Source of the DNA: Coralloluteibacterium thermophilum
GTDB lineage: Bacteria; Pseudomonadota; Gammaproteobacteria; Xanthomonadales; Xanthomonadaceae
NCBI RefSeq assembly: GCF_042654365.1
Contig: NZ_JBHSGG010000031.1
Coordinates: 13,506 to 77,505, forward strand
Direction: 5' to 3'
Length of the DNA: 64,000 nt
The position numbers were made by a program, and so were the translations under genes. Shown here piece by piece: positions 9,750 to 17,595 of this stretch (positions within the stretch are counted from its first letter, which is position 1; each line of letters begins with the position of its first letter). Under the pieces are notes generated by a model. That model had not been told where the DNA came from, searched no databases, and saw only the letters and a list, made by a program, of their open reading frames with translations.

Positions 9750-10583
9750 ATGCAACTCTGTGGATTCGAGGTCGGTCTCGACCAGCCGCTGTTCCTGATC
9801 GCCGGCCCCTGCGTCATCGAGTCGATGCAGCTGCAGCTCGACGTCGCCGGGCGGCTCAAGGAGATCACCGCCGCGGTCGGCATGAACTTCATCTTCAAGT
9901 CGTCCTTCGACAAGGCCAACCGCACCTCGGGCACCTCGTTCCGCGGCCCGGGGCTCGAGGAGGGGCTGAAGGTGCTGGCGGAGGTGAAGCGCCAGATCGG
10001 CGTGCCGGTCATCACCGACGTGCACGAGTACACGCCGATGGACGAGGTCGCGGCGGTGGTCGACGTGCTGCAGACCCCAGCCTTCCTCTGCCGCCAGACC
10101 GACTTCATCCAGAAGGTCGCCTCGGCAGGCCGTCCGGTGAACATCAAGAAGGGCCAGTTCCTCTCGCCCTGGGAGATGAAGCACGTCACCGACAAGGCGA
10201 AGGCGACCGGCAACACGCAGATCATGGCCTGCGAGCGCGGCGCCAGCTTCGGCTACAACAACCTGGTGTCCGACATGCGCAGCCTGTCGGTGATGCGCGA
10301 TACCGGCTGCCCGGTGGTGTTCGACGCCACCCACTCGGTGCAGTTGCCGGGCGGCGCCGGCGGCAAGTCCGGCGGGCAGCGCGAGTTCGTGCCGGTGCTG
10401 TCGCGGGCGGCGGTGGCGGTCGGCATCGCCGGCCTGTTCGCCGAGACCCATCCTGACCCGGACAAGGCCCTGTCCGACGGGCCCAACGCCTGGCCGCTGT
10501 CGAGGATGCAGGCCCTGCTCGAGAACCTGATGGCGCTCGACGCCGTCACCAAGAAGAACGGCTTCCTCGAGTCCGATGCCTGA
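9750..10583 (+). CDS. kdsA: 3-deoxy-8-phosphooctulonate synthase (KDO8P synthase)
   Basis: This 277-residue enzyme condenses arabinose-5-phosphate with phosphoenolpyruvate to KDO8P, the precursor of the lipopolysaccharide inner core. The family blocks are LIAGPCVIES, FKSSFDKANRTS, ITDVHEY, NIKKGQFLSPW, and FDATHSVQLPGG, all in the expected order in a TIM barrel. The ATG is 2 nt after the pyrG stop. The 3' end overlaps the start of the next small membrane protein gene by 8 nt. Confidence 0.96.
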   Translation: MQLCGFEVGLDQPLFLIAGPCVIESMQLQLDVAGRLKEITAAVGMNFIFKSSFDKANRTSGTSFRGPGLEEGLKVLAEVKRQIGVPVITDVHEYTPMDEVAAVVDVLQTPAFLCRQTDFIQKVASAGRPVNIKKGQFLSPWEMKHVTDKAKATGNTQIMACERGASFGYNNLVSDMRSLSVMRDTGCPVVFDATHSVQLPGGAGGKSGGQREFVPVLSRAAVAVGIAGLFAETHPDPDKALSDGPNAWPLSRMQALLENLMALDAVTKKNGFLESDA

Positions 10584-10968
10584 GCCCGACGGCTCGGACC
10601 CAGCCGCCGCCGGTCCCGCCGCGCGCGCGGCCGGCCTGCTGCGGCGCAACCCCGGCCGCGCCGCCCTGGTGCTGGCGTGCCTCGCCCTCGTGGTGGCGGC
10701 TGCGCTCGCCGCTGCGGTGGTGGCGACCATCGCGGTGCCCGGCGACGGCGGGCACGCGTCCGCCGTGATCGGGCCGGTCGTCAAGGGCGGCCTCGTCGTG
10801 CTCGCCCTCGACGCGCTGGCGATCCTCGTCCTCGCTATCCTTGCGCTCCATCGCGGCCGCCAGCGCGTGCCGGCGGCGGTCGCGCTGGCGGCCCTCGCCG
10901 GGACGGCGTGGCTGCTCTTCCGATTCCCGATCTCCCTTCCGTTCCCTCACAGGATCGTTCCTTCATGA
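10576..10968 (+). CDS. small membrane protein of unknown function between kdsA and eno
   Basis: I do not recognise a family for this 130-residue protein. It has a cytosolic Pro/Ala-rich N-terminus of about 25 residues. Three to four hydrophobic segments follow (about 28-52, 62-90 and 98-115), and the tail is basic. Its ATG overlaps the kdsA stop by 8 nt and its TGA overlaps the eno ATG as ATGA. Both junctions are what translational coupling looks like, which argues that it is a real gene. Confidence 0.62.
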   Translation: MPEPDGSDPAAAGPAARAAGLLRRNPGRAALVLACLALVVAAALAAAVVATIAVPGDGGHASAVIGPVVKGGLVVLALDALAILVLAILALHRGRQRVPAAVALAALAGTAWLLFRFPISLPFPHRIVPS

Positions 10969-12251
10969 CCACCATCACCGCCGTTCTCGCCCGCGAGATC
11001 CTCGATTCCCGCGGCAATCCCACGCTCGAAGCCGAAGTCACCCTCGCCGACGGCGCCGTCGGGCGCGCGGCGGTGCCCTCGGGCGCTTCGACCGGCAGCA
11101 AGGAGGCGGTGGAACTGCGCGACGGCGACAAGACGCGCTACCTGGGCAAGGGCGTGACCAAGGCGGTGGGCAACGTCAACGACGCGATCGCCGCGGCGCT
11201 GAAGGGCTTCGACGCTGCCGACCAGGCCGGCCTCGACCGCAGGCTGATCGACCTCGACGGGACCGAGAACAAGGGCCGCCTGGGCGCCAACGCGCTGCTC
11301 GGCGTCTCGCTGGCGGCGGCGCATGCCGTGGCCGCTTCGCGCAGGCAGCCGCTGTGGCAGTACCTCGCGGGCGACCGCGCACCGGTGCTGCCGGTGCCGA
11401 TGATGAACATCATCAACGGCGGCGCCCATGCCGACAACAACGTCGACCTGCAGGAATTCATGGTGCTGCCGGTCGGCTTCGACCGCTTTTCCGAGGCGCT
11501 GCGTGCCGGCACCGAGATCTTCCACGCGCTCAAGAGCGTGCTGAAGGGGCGCGGCCTCTCCACCGCGGTGGGCGACGAGGGCGGCTTCGCCCCGGACCTG
11601 CGCTCCAACGTGGAGGCGCTGGACACCATCATGGAAGCCATCGGCAAGGCCGGCTACAAGGCGGGCGAGGACGTGCTGCTCGGCCTCGACGTCGCCAGCA
11701 CCGAGTTCCACGACAACGGCAAGTACCACCTCACCGGCGAGGGCAAGCGCCTGACCTCCGAGCAGTTCGTGGACTTCCTCGCCGACTGGTGCGCGGAGTA
11801 CCCCATCGTCACCATCGAGGACGGCATGTCCGAGGACGACTGGGACGGCTGGAAGGCGCTCACCGACCGCGTCGGCCAGAAGGTGCAGCTGGTCGGCGAC
11901 GACCTGTTCGTGACCAACCCGCGGATCTTCGCGCAGGGCATCGAGCGCGGCGTGGCCAACGCCATCCTGATCAAGGTCAACCAGATCGGCACCCTGACCG
12001 AGACGCTCGAGGCCATCGCCATGGCCGACCGCGCCAGGTACGCGGCGATCGTCTCGCACCGCTCGGGCGAGACCGAGGACACCACCATCGCCGACATCGC
12101 CGTGGCGACCACGGCCACCCAGATCAAGACCGGCTCCCTGTGCCGTTCCGACCGCGTGGCGAAGTACAACCAGCTGCTGCGGATCGAATCCGCGCTGGGC
12201 GCCGCCGCGCGCTACGCCGGGCGCGACGCGTTCCCGAATCTGGCACGCTAG
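10965..12251 (+). CDS. eno: enolase
   Basis: This 428-residue glycolytic enzyme dehydrates 2-phosphoglycerate to phosphoenolpyruvate and is often part of the RNA degradosome. It shows AREILDSRGNPT, SGASTGSKEA, the GDEGGFAP segment, the metal ligands in LGLDVASTEF and TIEDGMSEDDW, the catalytic Lys in LIKVNQIGT, and the SHRSGETED loop near the C-terminus. The start overlaps the upstream membrane-protein stop. Length is normal. ftsB follows after 44 nt, which is the usual gammaproteobacterial order. Confidence 0.97.
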   Translation: MTTITAVLAREILDSRGNPTLEAEVTLADGAVGRAAVPSGASTGSKEAVELRDGDKTRYLGKGVTKAVGNVNDAIAAALKGFDAADQAGLDRRLIDLDGTENKGRLGANALLGVSLAAAHAVAASRRQPLWQYLAGDRAPVLPVPMMNIINGGAHADNNVDLQEFMVLPVGFDRFSEALRAGTEIFHALKSVLKGRGLSTAVGDEGGFAPDLRSNVEALDTIMEAIGKAGYKAGEDVLLGLDVASTEFHDNGKYHLTGEGKRLTSEQFVDFLADWCAEYPIVTIEDGMSEDDWDGWKALTDRVGQKVQLVGDDLFVTNPRIFAQGIERGVANAILIKVNQIGTLTETLEAIAMADRARYAAIVSHRSGETEDTTIADIAVATTATQIKTGSLCRSDRVAKYNQLLRIESALGAAARYAGRDAFPNLAR

Positions 12252-12295
12252 GCGCGCTCGCTCCTGCGCCTTGATCCGGGTCCGCCGTCCCCTCC

Positions 12296-12604
12296 ATGTT
12301 CCGCCTGATCGCGCTCGTGCTGGTCGCGCTGCTGGTGCTTCTGCAGGTCAAGCTGTGGGCGGGCGACGGCAGCTGGCGGCAGGTCGAGGCGCTGGAGGCC
12401 GCGGTCGCCCAGCAGCGCGACGAGAACGCCAGGCTCAAGCTGCGCAACGACGCGCTCGCGGCCGAGGTCGACGACCTCAAGACCGGCGATGACGCGATCG
12501 AGGAACGCGCCCGCTCGGAGCTGGGCATGATCAAGCCGGGCGAGGTCTTCTACCGCGTGGTCGAGCCGCAGCACCCGGCCCGCGACGAGGGGCGGCGGCC
12601 GTGA
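12296..12604 (+). CDS. ftsB: cell division protein FtsB
   Basis: This 102-residue bitopic divisome protein forms the FtsB-FtsL-FtsQ complex that activates septal peptidoglycan synthesis. A short cytoplasmic N-terminus precedes a transmembrane helix at about residues 4-20. A periplasmic coiled coil at about 27-68 contains the pattern EALEAAVAQQRDENARL. The conserved ARSELGMIKPGEVFYRV block follows. The position between eno and ispD supports the call. Its stop overlaps the GTG of ispD as GTGA. Confidence 0.93.
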   Translation: MFRLIALVLVALLVLLQVKLWAGDGSWRQVEALEAAVAQQRDENARLKLRNDALAAEVDDLKTGDDAIEERARSELGMIKPGEVFYRVVEPQHPARDEGRRP

Positions 12605-13362
12605 CCTGGGTGGTGGTGCCGGCCGCCGGCCGCGGCAGGCGGTTCGGCGGCGAACGGCCCAAGCAGTACGCCCCGCTCGCCGGGCGCAGCGTGATCGAGT
12701 GCACGCTCGCGCGGGTGCTGGCGCATCCGCGGGTGCATGCCGCGATGGTGGTGCTGGCTCCCGACGACGCGTACTGGCCGGGCCTGCGCGAGGTCGCCGG
12801 CAAGCCCGTCTTCACCTGCTGGGGCGGCGACGAGCGCGCCGACTCGGTCCTCGCGGGGCTGCAGGCGCTGCCGGATTCCGTCATCGAGGACGACCCCGTC
12901 CTCGTCCACGACGCGGCGCGGCCCTGCGTGCGCGTGGCCGACATCGACCGCCTGCTCGAACTCGGCCGCCGGCACGCCGTGGGCGGCCTGCTCGCCGCGC
13001 CGGTGCGCGACACGCTCAAGCGCGCCGACGCCCGCGGCGGCGTCGCCGCGACCGCGCCGCGCGACGGTCTCTGGCGCGCGTTCACCCCGCAGCTGTTCCG
13101 CCGCGGCGGCCTGACCCGCGCGCTCCAGGCGGCGGTGCGCGCCGGCGTCGCCGTCACCGACGAGGCCATGGCCATGGAGCGCCTCGGCCTCGCCCCACTG
13201 CTGGTCGAGGGCGCCGAGGACAACATCAAGGTCACGACGCCGGCGGACCTGGCGTTCGCGGAGTTCGTGCTGGGGCGGAGCCGGGAACCGGGAAGCGGGA
13301 ATGGGGACCTGCAGGTCGTGCCCGCGTCCCATCCGCTTCCTCCGTTCGAGGCCTCGTCCTGA
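12601..13362 (+). CDS. ispD: 2-C-methyl-D-erythritol 4-phosphate cytidylyltransferase with repeat-derived C-terminus
   Basis: This 253-residue enzyme converts MEP and CTP to CDP-ME in the non-mevalonate isoprenoid pathway. The nucleotide-binding PAAGRGRRFG, VHDAARPCV, and the C-terminal EDNIKVTTPADL blocks are all present. The start is GTG, overlapping ftsB. Homology should end near residue 224 (FAEFVLG). The last about 28 residues are read through heptamer element B1 and look non-homologous, so the native stop appears to have been lost. The gene lies upstream of ispF as usual, but a gap filled by the repeat replaces tight coupling. Confidence 0.93.
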   Translation: MTWVVVPAAGRGRRFGGERPKQYAPLAGRSVIECTLARVLAHPRVHAAMVVLAPDDAYWPGLREVAGKPVFTCWGGDERADSVLAGLQALPDSVIEDDPVLVHDAARPCVRVADIDRLLELGRRHAVGGLLAAPVRDTLKRADARGGVAATAPRDGLWRAFTPQLFRRGGLTRALQAAVRAGVAVTDEAMAMERLGLAPLLVEGAEDNIKVTTPADLAFAEFVLGRSREPGSGNGDLQVVPASHPLPPFEASS

Positions 13363-13420
13363 CCGGCGGGCCATCGCCCCAGGTCCCGATTCCCGCTTCA
13401 CCTTTCCCTCTTCCCGCTTC
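13276..13420. repeat. heptamer inverted element B1
   Basis: The left arm (13276-13311) is CGGGAAC, CGGGAAG, CGGGAAT, GGGGACC. The right arm (13377-13420) is the complementary CAGGTCCC, GATTCCC, GCTTCAC, TTCCCTC, TTCCCGC. The junction motif GGGACCTG / CAGGTCCC recurs in element B2 at 37.5 kb. It overlaps the 3' end of ispD. Confidence 0.78.
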
Positions 13421-13434
13421 AACCGGAGACCCCA

Positions 13435-13917
13435 ATGCCCCCCATCCGCATCGGCCAGGGCTACGACGTCCACGCGTTCGGCGAGGGCGACCACGTGATG
13501 CTCGGCGGGGTGCGGGTGCCGCACGTGCAGGGCGTGGTCGCGCACTCGGACGGCGACGTGGTGCTGCACGCCCTCTGCGACGCGCTGCTGGGCGCGCTGG
13601 CCCTGGGCGACATCGGCGTGCACTTCCCGCCCTCGGACGCGCGCTGGAAGGGCGCCGACAGCCGCGTGCTGCTGCGGCACTGCCGCGCCCTGGTCGCCGA
13701 ACGCGGCTACGCCGTCGGCAACTGCGACGTCACCGTGGTCTGCGAGCGGCCCAAGGTGGGGCCGCACGCCGAGGCCATGCGCGCCTGCATCGCCGAGGAC
13801 CTCGGCGTCGCGGTGGACGCGGTCAGCGTCAAGGCCACGACCAGCGAGCGCATGGGCTTCACCGGTCGCGGCGAGGGCATCGCCGCGATGGCCGTTGCGC
13901 TGCTGGTCGCCGCATGA
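13435..13917 (+). CDS. ispF: 2-C-methyl-D-erythritol 2,4-cyclodiphosphate synthase
   Basis: This 160-residue trimeric enzyme cyclises CDP-ME-2-phosphate with release of CMP. The metal ligands are visible as Asp11 and His13 in GYDVHAF, with His45 in DGDVVLHALCDALLGA. The FPPSD, CERPKVGPH and KATTSERMGFTGRGEG blocks follow. The stop overlaps the truD ATG as ATGA, indicating coupling. Confidence 0.96.
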   Translation: MPPIRIGQGYDVHAFGEGDHVMLGGVRVPHVQGVVAHSDGDVVLHALCDALLGALALGDIGVHFPPSDARWKGADSRVLLRHCRALVAERGYAVGNCDVTVVCERPKVGPHAEAMRACIAEDLGVAVDAVSVKATTSERMGFTGRGEGIAAMAVALLVAA

Positions 13918-14951
13918 GCGTCGGCGTACCGGCGGCGTTCGGGGAGAGCGTGCTGCGCGCGGCGATCCGCCGCGAGCAGGAGGACTTCAGGGTCGAGGAA
14001 ATCGACGCCTTCGCGCCGGCGGGGCAGGGCGAGCACCTGCTGCTGACGGTCGAGAAGCGCGGCATGACCACCGCCTACGCCGCGAAGCGCATCGCGGCCT
14101 GGGCCGGGGTGGGCGAGGTGGCCATCGGCTACGCGGGCCTGAAGGATCGCCACGCCGTCACCCGCCAGCGCATCAGCGTGCACCTGCCGAAGCGCGTGGC
14201 GCCCGACCTGGCCGCGCTGGAGAGCGACGACCTGCGCGTGGTCGAGGCGCACTGGCACGCCCGCAAGCTGCCGCGCGGGGCGCTCGCCGGGAACCGGTTC
14301 TCCCTGCTGCTGCGCGAGGTCGTCGGCGAGCGTGCCGCCATCGAGGCGCGGCTCCGCGCCATCGCCGCCGCGGGCGTCCCCAACGCCTTCGGCGAGCAGC
14401 GCTTCGGCCGCGGCGGGGACAACGTCGAGGCGGCGCTGCGGATGTTCGGCGGCGAGCGGGTGCGCCGCGAGCAGCGCGGGATCCTGCTCTCCGCGGCGCG
14501 CTCGGCGCTGTTCAACCGCATCCTCGCGCAGCGGGTGGCCGACGGCAGCTGGAGCGGCGGCCTGCCGGGCGAGGTCTGGATGCTCGAGGGCAGCAACAGC
14601 GTCTTCGGCCCGCAGGATCCCGGCCCGGAACTCGCGCCGCGCGTCGCGGCGCAGGACATCCATCCCACCGGGCCGCTGTGGGGCCGCGGGGCGGTGCGCA
14701 GCGGCGCCGACAGCCGCGCGCTGGAAGAGGGGCTTCTCGGCGATCCGGACGCCCTCGCCCTGCGGGCCGGGCTGGAGGCGGCGGGCCTGAAGCAGGAGCG
14801 GCGCGCGCTCCGGGTCCGTGTCGATGCGCTCGCCTGGCGGTGGGAGGGCGACGACGGTCTCCGCATCGACCTGCGGCTGGCGCCCGGCGCCTACGCCACG
14901 ACCGTGCTCGCCCAGCTCGGAGAGGTGCGCGACTGCATGCGCCCCGGCTGA
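13914..14951 (+). CDS. truD: tRNA pseudouridine(13) synthase
   Basis: This 345-residue enzyme makes pseudouridine 13 in tRNA-Glu. The catalytic Asp is Asp78 in GYAGLKDRHAVT, close to the position in E. coli TruD. The N-terminal REQEDFRVEEI and the GNRFSLLLRE block are family marks. The TRUD insertion domain carries GVPNAFGEQRFGRGGDN. The ispF-truD-surE order matches other gammaproteobacteria, except that two small genes separate truD from surE here. Confidence 0.95.
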   Translation: MSVGVPAAFGESVLRAAIRREQEDFRVEEIDAFAPAGQGEHLLLTVEKRGMTTAYAAKRIAAWAGVGEVAIGYAGLKDRHAVTRQRISVHLPKRVAPDLAALESDDLRVVEAHWHARKLPRGALAGNRFSLLLREVVGERAAIEARLRAIAAAGVPNAFGEQRFGRGGDNVEAALRMFGGERVRREQRGILLSAARSALFNRILAQRVADGSWSGGLPGEVWMLEGSNSVFGPQDPGPELAPRVAAQDIHPTGPLWGRGAVRSGADSRALEEGLLGDPDALALRAGLEAAGLKQERRALRVRVDALAWRWEGDDGLRIDLRLAPGAYATTVLAQLGEVRDCMRPG

Positions 14952-15085
14952 GGCCGGGGAGCGTGCGGACGCCGCCGTTCGTCGGCGGTTGCCGTGCGGC
15001 ACGTTGCGCGGCGCGCGTCCCGGCGTAGAGTCGGCCCAGCGCCGGTGCGGTGGTCGCATCGACGCGTCGTCGAGGAGTCTCCGCC

Positions 15086-15322
15086 ATGTCCGTCTCCCGT
15101 GTCCCGGGATGCGTGCTCGCCGGGCTCGCCGCGGCCGGGCTGTCCGCCTGCGCCACGACCGCCGGCCCGCCGCCGGTTCCCGTCCCTCCGTCCACCGCAT
15201 CGGGTTTCCACGACGCCGCCTACATGGGCCGCGTCGAGGCGCTCGCCGCGCGGCGCGGCATCAAGGTGCAGTGGGTCAATCCGCCGCCGCGTCCGTCGCG
15301 CGCGGTCGCCTCGGTCGACTGA
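15086..15322 (+). CDS. small outer-surface lipoprotein of unknown function
   Basis: This is a 78-residue secreted protein. It has an N-terminal signal with a lipobox (GLSAC, lipidated Cys22), a Pro-rich linker, and a short mature domain containing YMGRVEALAARRGIKVQWVNPP. I chose the ATG at 15086 because it gives a normal lipoprotein signal and is preceded by GAGGAG at 15072-15077. The 134-nt gap upstream has a possible -10, TAGAGT at about 15027. I do not recognise the family. It is convergent with the Smr gene, 16 nt away. Confidence 0.72.
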   Translation: MSVSRVPGCVLAGLAAAGLSACATTAGPPPVPVPPSTASGFHDAAYMGRVEALAARRGIKVQWVNPPPRPSRAVASVD

Positions 15323-15338
15323 GCCGGGGCGGCCGGTC

Positions 15339-15890
15339 CTACTTCGGCCGCAGCAGGACCAGCACGGCGCCGGTGCCGCCGAGCGCCGGCGGGGGCGAGG
15401 CGTAGGCCAGGACGTCGTCGCGGCGCTGCAGCAGGCGGTCGACCAGGGCCTTGAGCACCGGCACGCCGTCTTCCGAGCGCAGGCCCTTGCCGTGGATCAC
15501 CAGCACGCAGCGTGCGCGGTGTCCGCGCGCGGCGTGCAGGAACTCGCGCAGCAGGCGTTCCGCCTGCACCGCGTCAGCCCGGTGCAGGTCGAGCTCGCCC
15601 TGCACCGCGAACTCGCCGCGGCGCAGCCGCTTGAGCGTCGCGGCGGGCACGTCGTCGCGCCGCCACGCCAGCGCCTCGGCGGCGTCGAACGAGGCCAGCG
15701 GCGTCTCGCGCAGGGCGCGCAGCGCCTCGTACTCGTCCTCCGTGCGCTTGACCGGTCGCGGCGCGGGCCGCGGGCGCGGCTGCGTCGCCGGCGCCTCGAT
15801 GCGGCGCACCTCGCCGATGGCCTCGCGGAACAGCGCGGCGTCGTCCGGGTCGACGGGAGGCGGCGGGGGCGGTCGGCGGCGGTGGGCCAT
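15339..15890 (-). CDS. Smr (small MutS-related) domain protein
   Basis: In this 183-residue protein a poly-Pro basic N-terminus and a charged linker lead into a C-terminal Smr domain at about residues 95-180. The domain marks are LDLHRADAVQAERLL and VIHGKGLRSEDG, and it ends in a YASPPPALGGTGAVLVLL strand. Smr domains act as nicking endonucleases or RNA cleavage factors at collided ribosomes (SmrB-type). The LDLH and HGKG catalytic motifs are both intact. The start ATG at 15890 is the only one giving a family-like length. The gene is divergent from surE. Confidence 0.88.
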   Translation of the reverse strand: MAHRRRPPPPPPVDPDDAALFREAIGEVRRIEAPATQPRPRPAPRPVKRTEDEYEALRALRETPLASFDAAEALAWRRDDVPAATLKRLRRGEFAVQGELDLHRADAVQAERLLREFLHAARGHRARCVLVIHGKGLRSEDGVPVLKALVDRLLQRRDDVLAYASPPPALGGTGAVLVLLRPK

Positions 15891-16023
15891 GCTCGGGGCG
15901 GCGGGGCGTCGCGTCCGGAGCGCGTCGTGCGCGCCGGGAGGAGTGCGTGGGCCGCCGATACTGCGGCGCGCGCCCGGCCCAGGCAACCGGCGGCCACGAC
16001 GCCGGGCGGGCAGGAGCATCCGG

Positions 16024-16029
16024 TATCAT
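16024..16029 (+). promoter_or_regulatory. candidate -10 box for surE
   Basis: TATCAT lies 24 nt before the surE ATG in the 163-nt smr-surE divergent gap. The same hexamer precedes rlmE at 20289. No convincing -35 is seen. Confidence 0.4.
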
Positions 16030-16053
16030 TGCGCGCTTTCCGCTGGAACCACG

Positions 16054-16833
16054 ATGCGCGTACTTGTCAGCAACGACGACGGCGTCGACGCACCCGGCAT
16101 CCGCGCGCTGGCGGAGGGGCTGCGCGCGGCCGGCCACGCGGTGACCATCGTCGCGCCGGACCGCGACCGCTCCGGGGCGAGCAATTCCCTGACGCTCGAC
16201 CTGCCGATCCGCGTGCGCGCGCTCGGCGAGGACGTGCACGCGGTCGCCGGCACGCCGACCGACTGCGTCCACCTGGCGCTGACCGGGCTGCTGGAACTGG
16301 AGCCCGACATCGTCGTCTCCGGCGTCAACAACGTCGCCAACATGGGCGACGACGTCATCTACTCGGGGACCGTCGCTGCGGCGATGGAAGGGCGCTTCCT
16401 CGGCCTGCCGGCGGTCGCGGTGTCGCTGGCCTGGACGGGCGGCGAGGCCCGCCACTTCGCCACGGCCGCGCGCGCCGCCGAGGAGATCATCGAGCGCCTC
16501 GCGCTCGATCCCCTGCCCGCCAACACCATCCTCAACGTCAACGTGCCCAACCTCCCGTGGGAAGAGCTGGCCGGCTTCGAGGTGACCCGGCTGGGCAACC
16601 GCCACCGCTCCGAGCCCTGCGTGCCGCAGGAGGATCCGCGCGGCCGCCAGGTCTGGTGGATCGGACCCGCGGGCAAGGAGCAGGACGCCGGTCCCGGCAC
16701 CGACTTCCACGCGGTGCGGACCGGGCACATCTCGATCACGCCGATCCACGTCGACCTCACGCGCTACCAGGCGCTGGAGAAGGTCGCGAGCTGGGTCGAC
16801 GGCCTGAGCCAGGAGATCGGTCAGCGCGCATGA
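16054..16833 (+). CDS. surE: 5'/3'-nucleotidase (survival protein SurE)
   Basis: This 259-residue metal-dependent phosphatase removes phosphate from nucleoside 5'- and 3'-monophosphates and helps in stationary phase. The diagnostic VSNDDGVDAPG at residues 5-15 contains the metal-binding pair Asp8-Asp9. It is followed by the RSGASNSLTL block, GTPTDCV, and SGVNNVANMGDDVIYSGTV. The ATG at 16054 is the family start. The stop overlaps the pcm ATG. Confidence 0.95.
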   Translation: MRVLVSNDDGVDAPGIRALAEGLRAAGHAVTIVAPDRDRSGASNSLTLDLPIRVRALGEDVHAVAGTPTDCVHLALTGLLELEPDIVVSGVNNVANMGDDVIYSGTVAAAMEGRFLGLPAVAVSLAWTGGEARHFATAARAAEEIIERLALDPLPANTILNVNVPNLPWEELAGFEVTRLGNRHRSEPCVPQEDPRGRQVWWIGPAGKEQDAGPGTDFHAVRTGHISITPIHVDLTRYQALEKVASWVDGLSQEIGQRA

Positions 16834-17525
16834 TGTCCCGTTTCAACAGCCGCCCCGAGGCCCGCGGCCTCGGCATGACCTCGCAGCGTGCCCGCGACAG
16901 GCTCATCGAGCGCCTGCGCGAGGCGGGGATCCGCGACGAGCGCGTGCTCGTCGCGATGGGGACGGTGCCGCGGCACCTGTTCATCGACGAGGCGCTGGCC
17001 AGCCGGGCCTACGAGGACACGGCCCTGCCCATCGGCAACGGCCAGACCATCTCCCAGCCCTGGGTGGTGGCGCGCATGACCGAGGCCCTGCTCGAGGCGC
17101 CGCCGGTGGGGCAGGACGTGCCGCGCCGGGTGCTCGAGGTCGGCACCGGCTCCGGCTATCAGGCGGCGGTGCTGGCGGCGCTGGGCATCGAGGTCTACAG
17201 CGTCGAGCGCATCGACGAGCTGCTGCGCCAGGCGCGGCGGCGCCTGCGCAAGCTCGGCCTGGAGGTGCGCACGCGCCACGACGACGGCCGCATCGGCTGG
17301 AGCGAGCACGCGCCCTTCGACGCCATCATCGTGACCGCCGCCGGCGCCATGATCGACCCGCAACTGCTCGCGCAGCTCGGCGACGGCGGCACCCTCGTGG
17401 CGCCGGTCGGCGGTGCGGGCGGGCAACAACTGCTGCGCTTGCGACGGCAGGGCGACCGCATCGAGCAGGTCTCGTTGGGGACGGTCGTGTTCGTCCCCCT
17501 GCTCGCCGGCACCGTGAGCGCGTGA
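16830..17525 (+). CDS. pcm: protein-L-isoaspartate O-methyltransferase
   Basis: This 231-residue repair enzyme methylates isoaspartyl residues with S-adenosylmethionine. The PRHLFIDEALASRAYEDTALPIGNGQTISQP region appears in two recognisable parts. The SAM motif VLEVGTGSGYQAAVLA is at about residues 92-107, and TAAGAMIDPQLLAQL follows. The N-terminus is slightly longer than in E. coli; a second ATG three bases later (16833) or the Met at residue 16 could also serve. The start overlaps the surE stop, as expected for a surE-pcm operon. Confidence 0.94.
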   Translation: MMSRFNSRPEARGLGMTSQRARDRLIERLREAGIRDERVLVAMGTVPRHLFIDEALASRAYEDTALPIGNGQTISQPWVVARMTEALLEAPPVGQDVPRRVLEVGTGSGYQAAVLAALGIEVYSVERIDELLRQARRRLRKLGLEVRTRHDDGRIGWSEHAPFDAIIVTAAGAMIDPQLLAQLGDGGTLVAPVGGAGGQQLLRLRRQGDRIEQVSLGTVVFVPLLAGTVSA

Positions 17526-17595
17526 GCGCCCCGCGCGGCATCCCCGGCGCGCGGCGTCAGCGTCGCCGACTCCCACTTCCCGACGGATCCCACCG

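Noticed and set aside
14952..15085. Terminator after truD
   Set aside because: Short GC stems such as GCCGCC/GGCGGT are present, but none has a convincing stem plus T-run.
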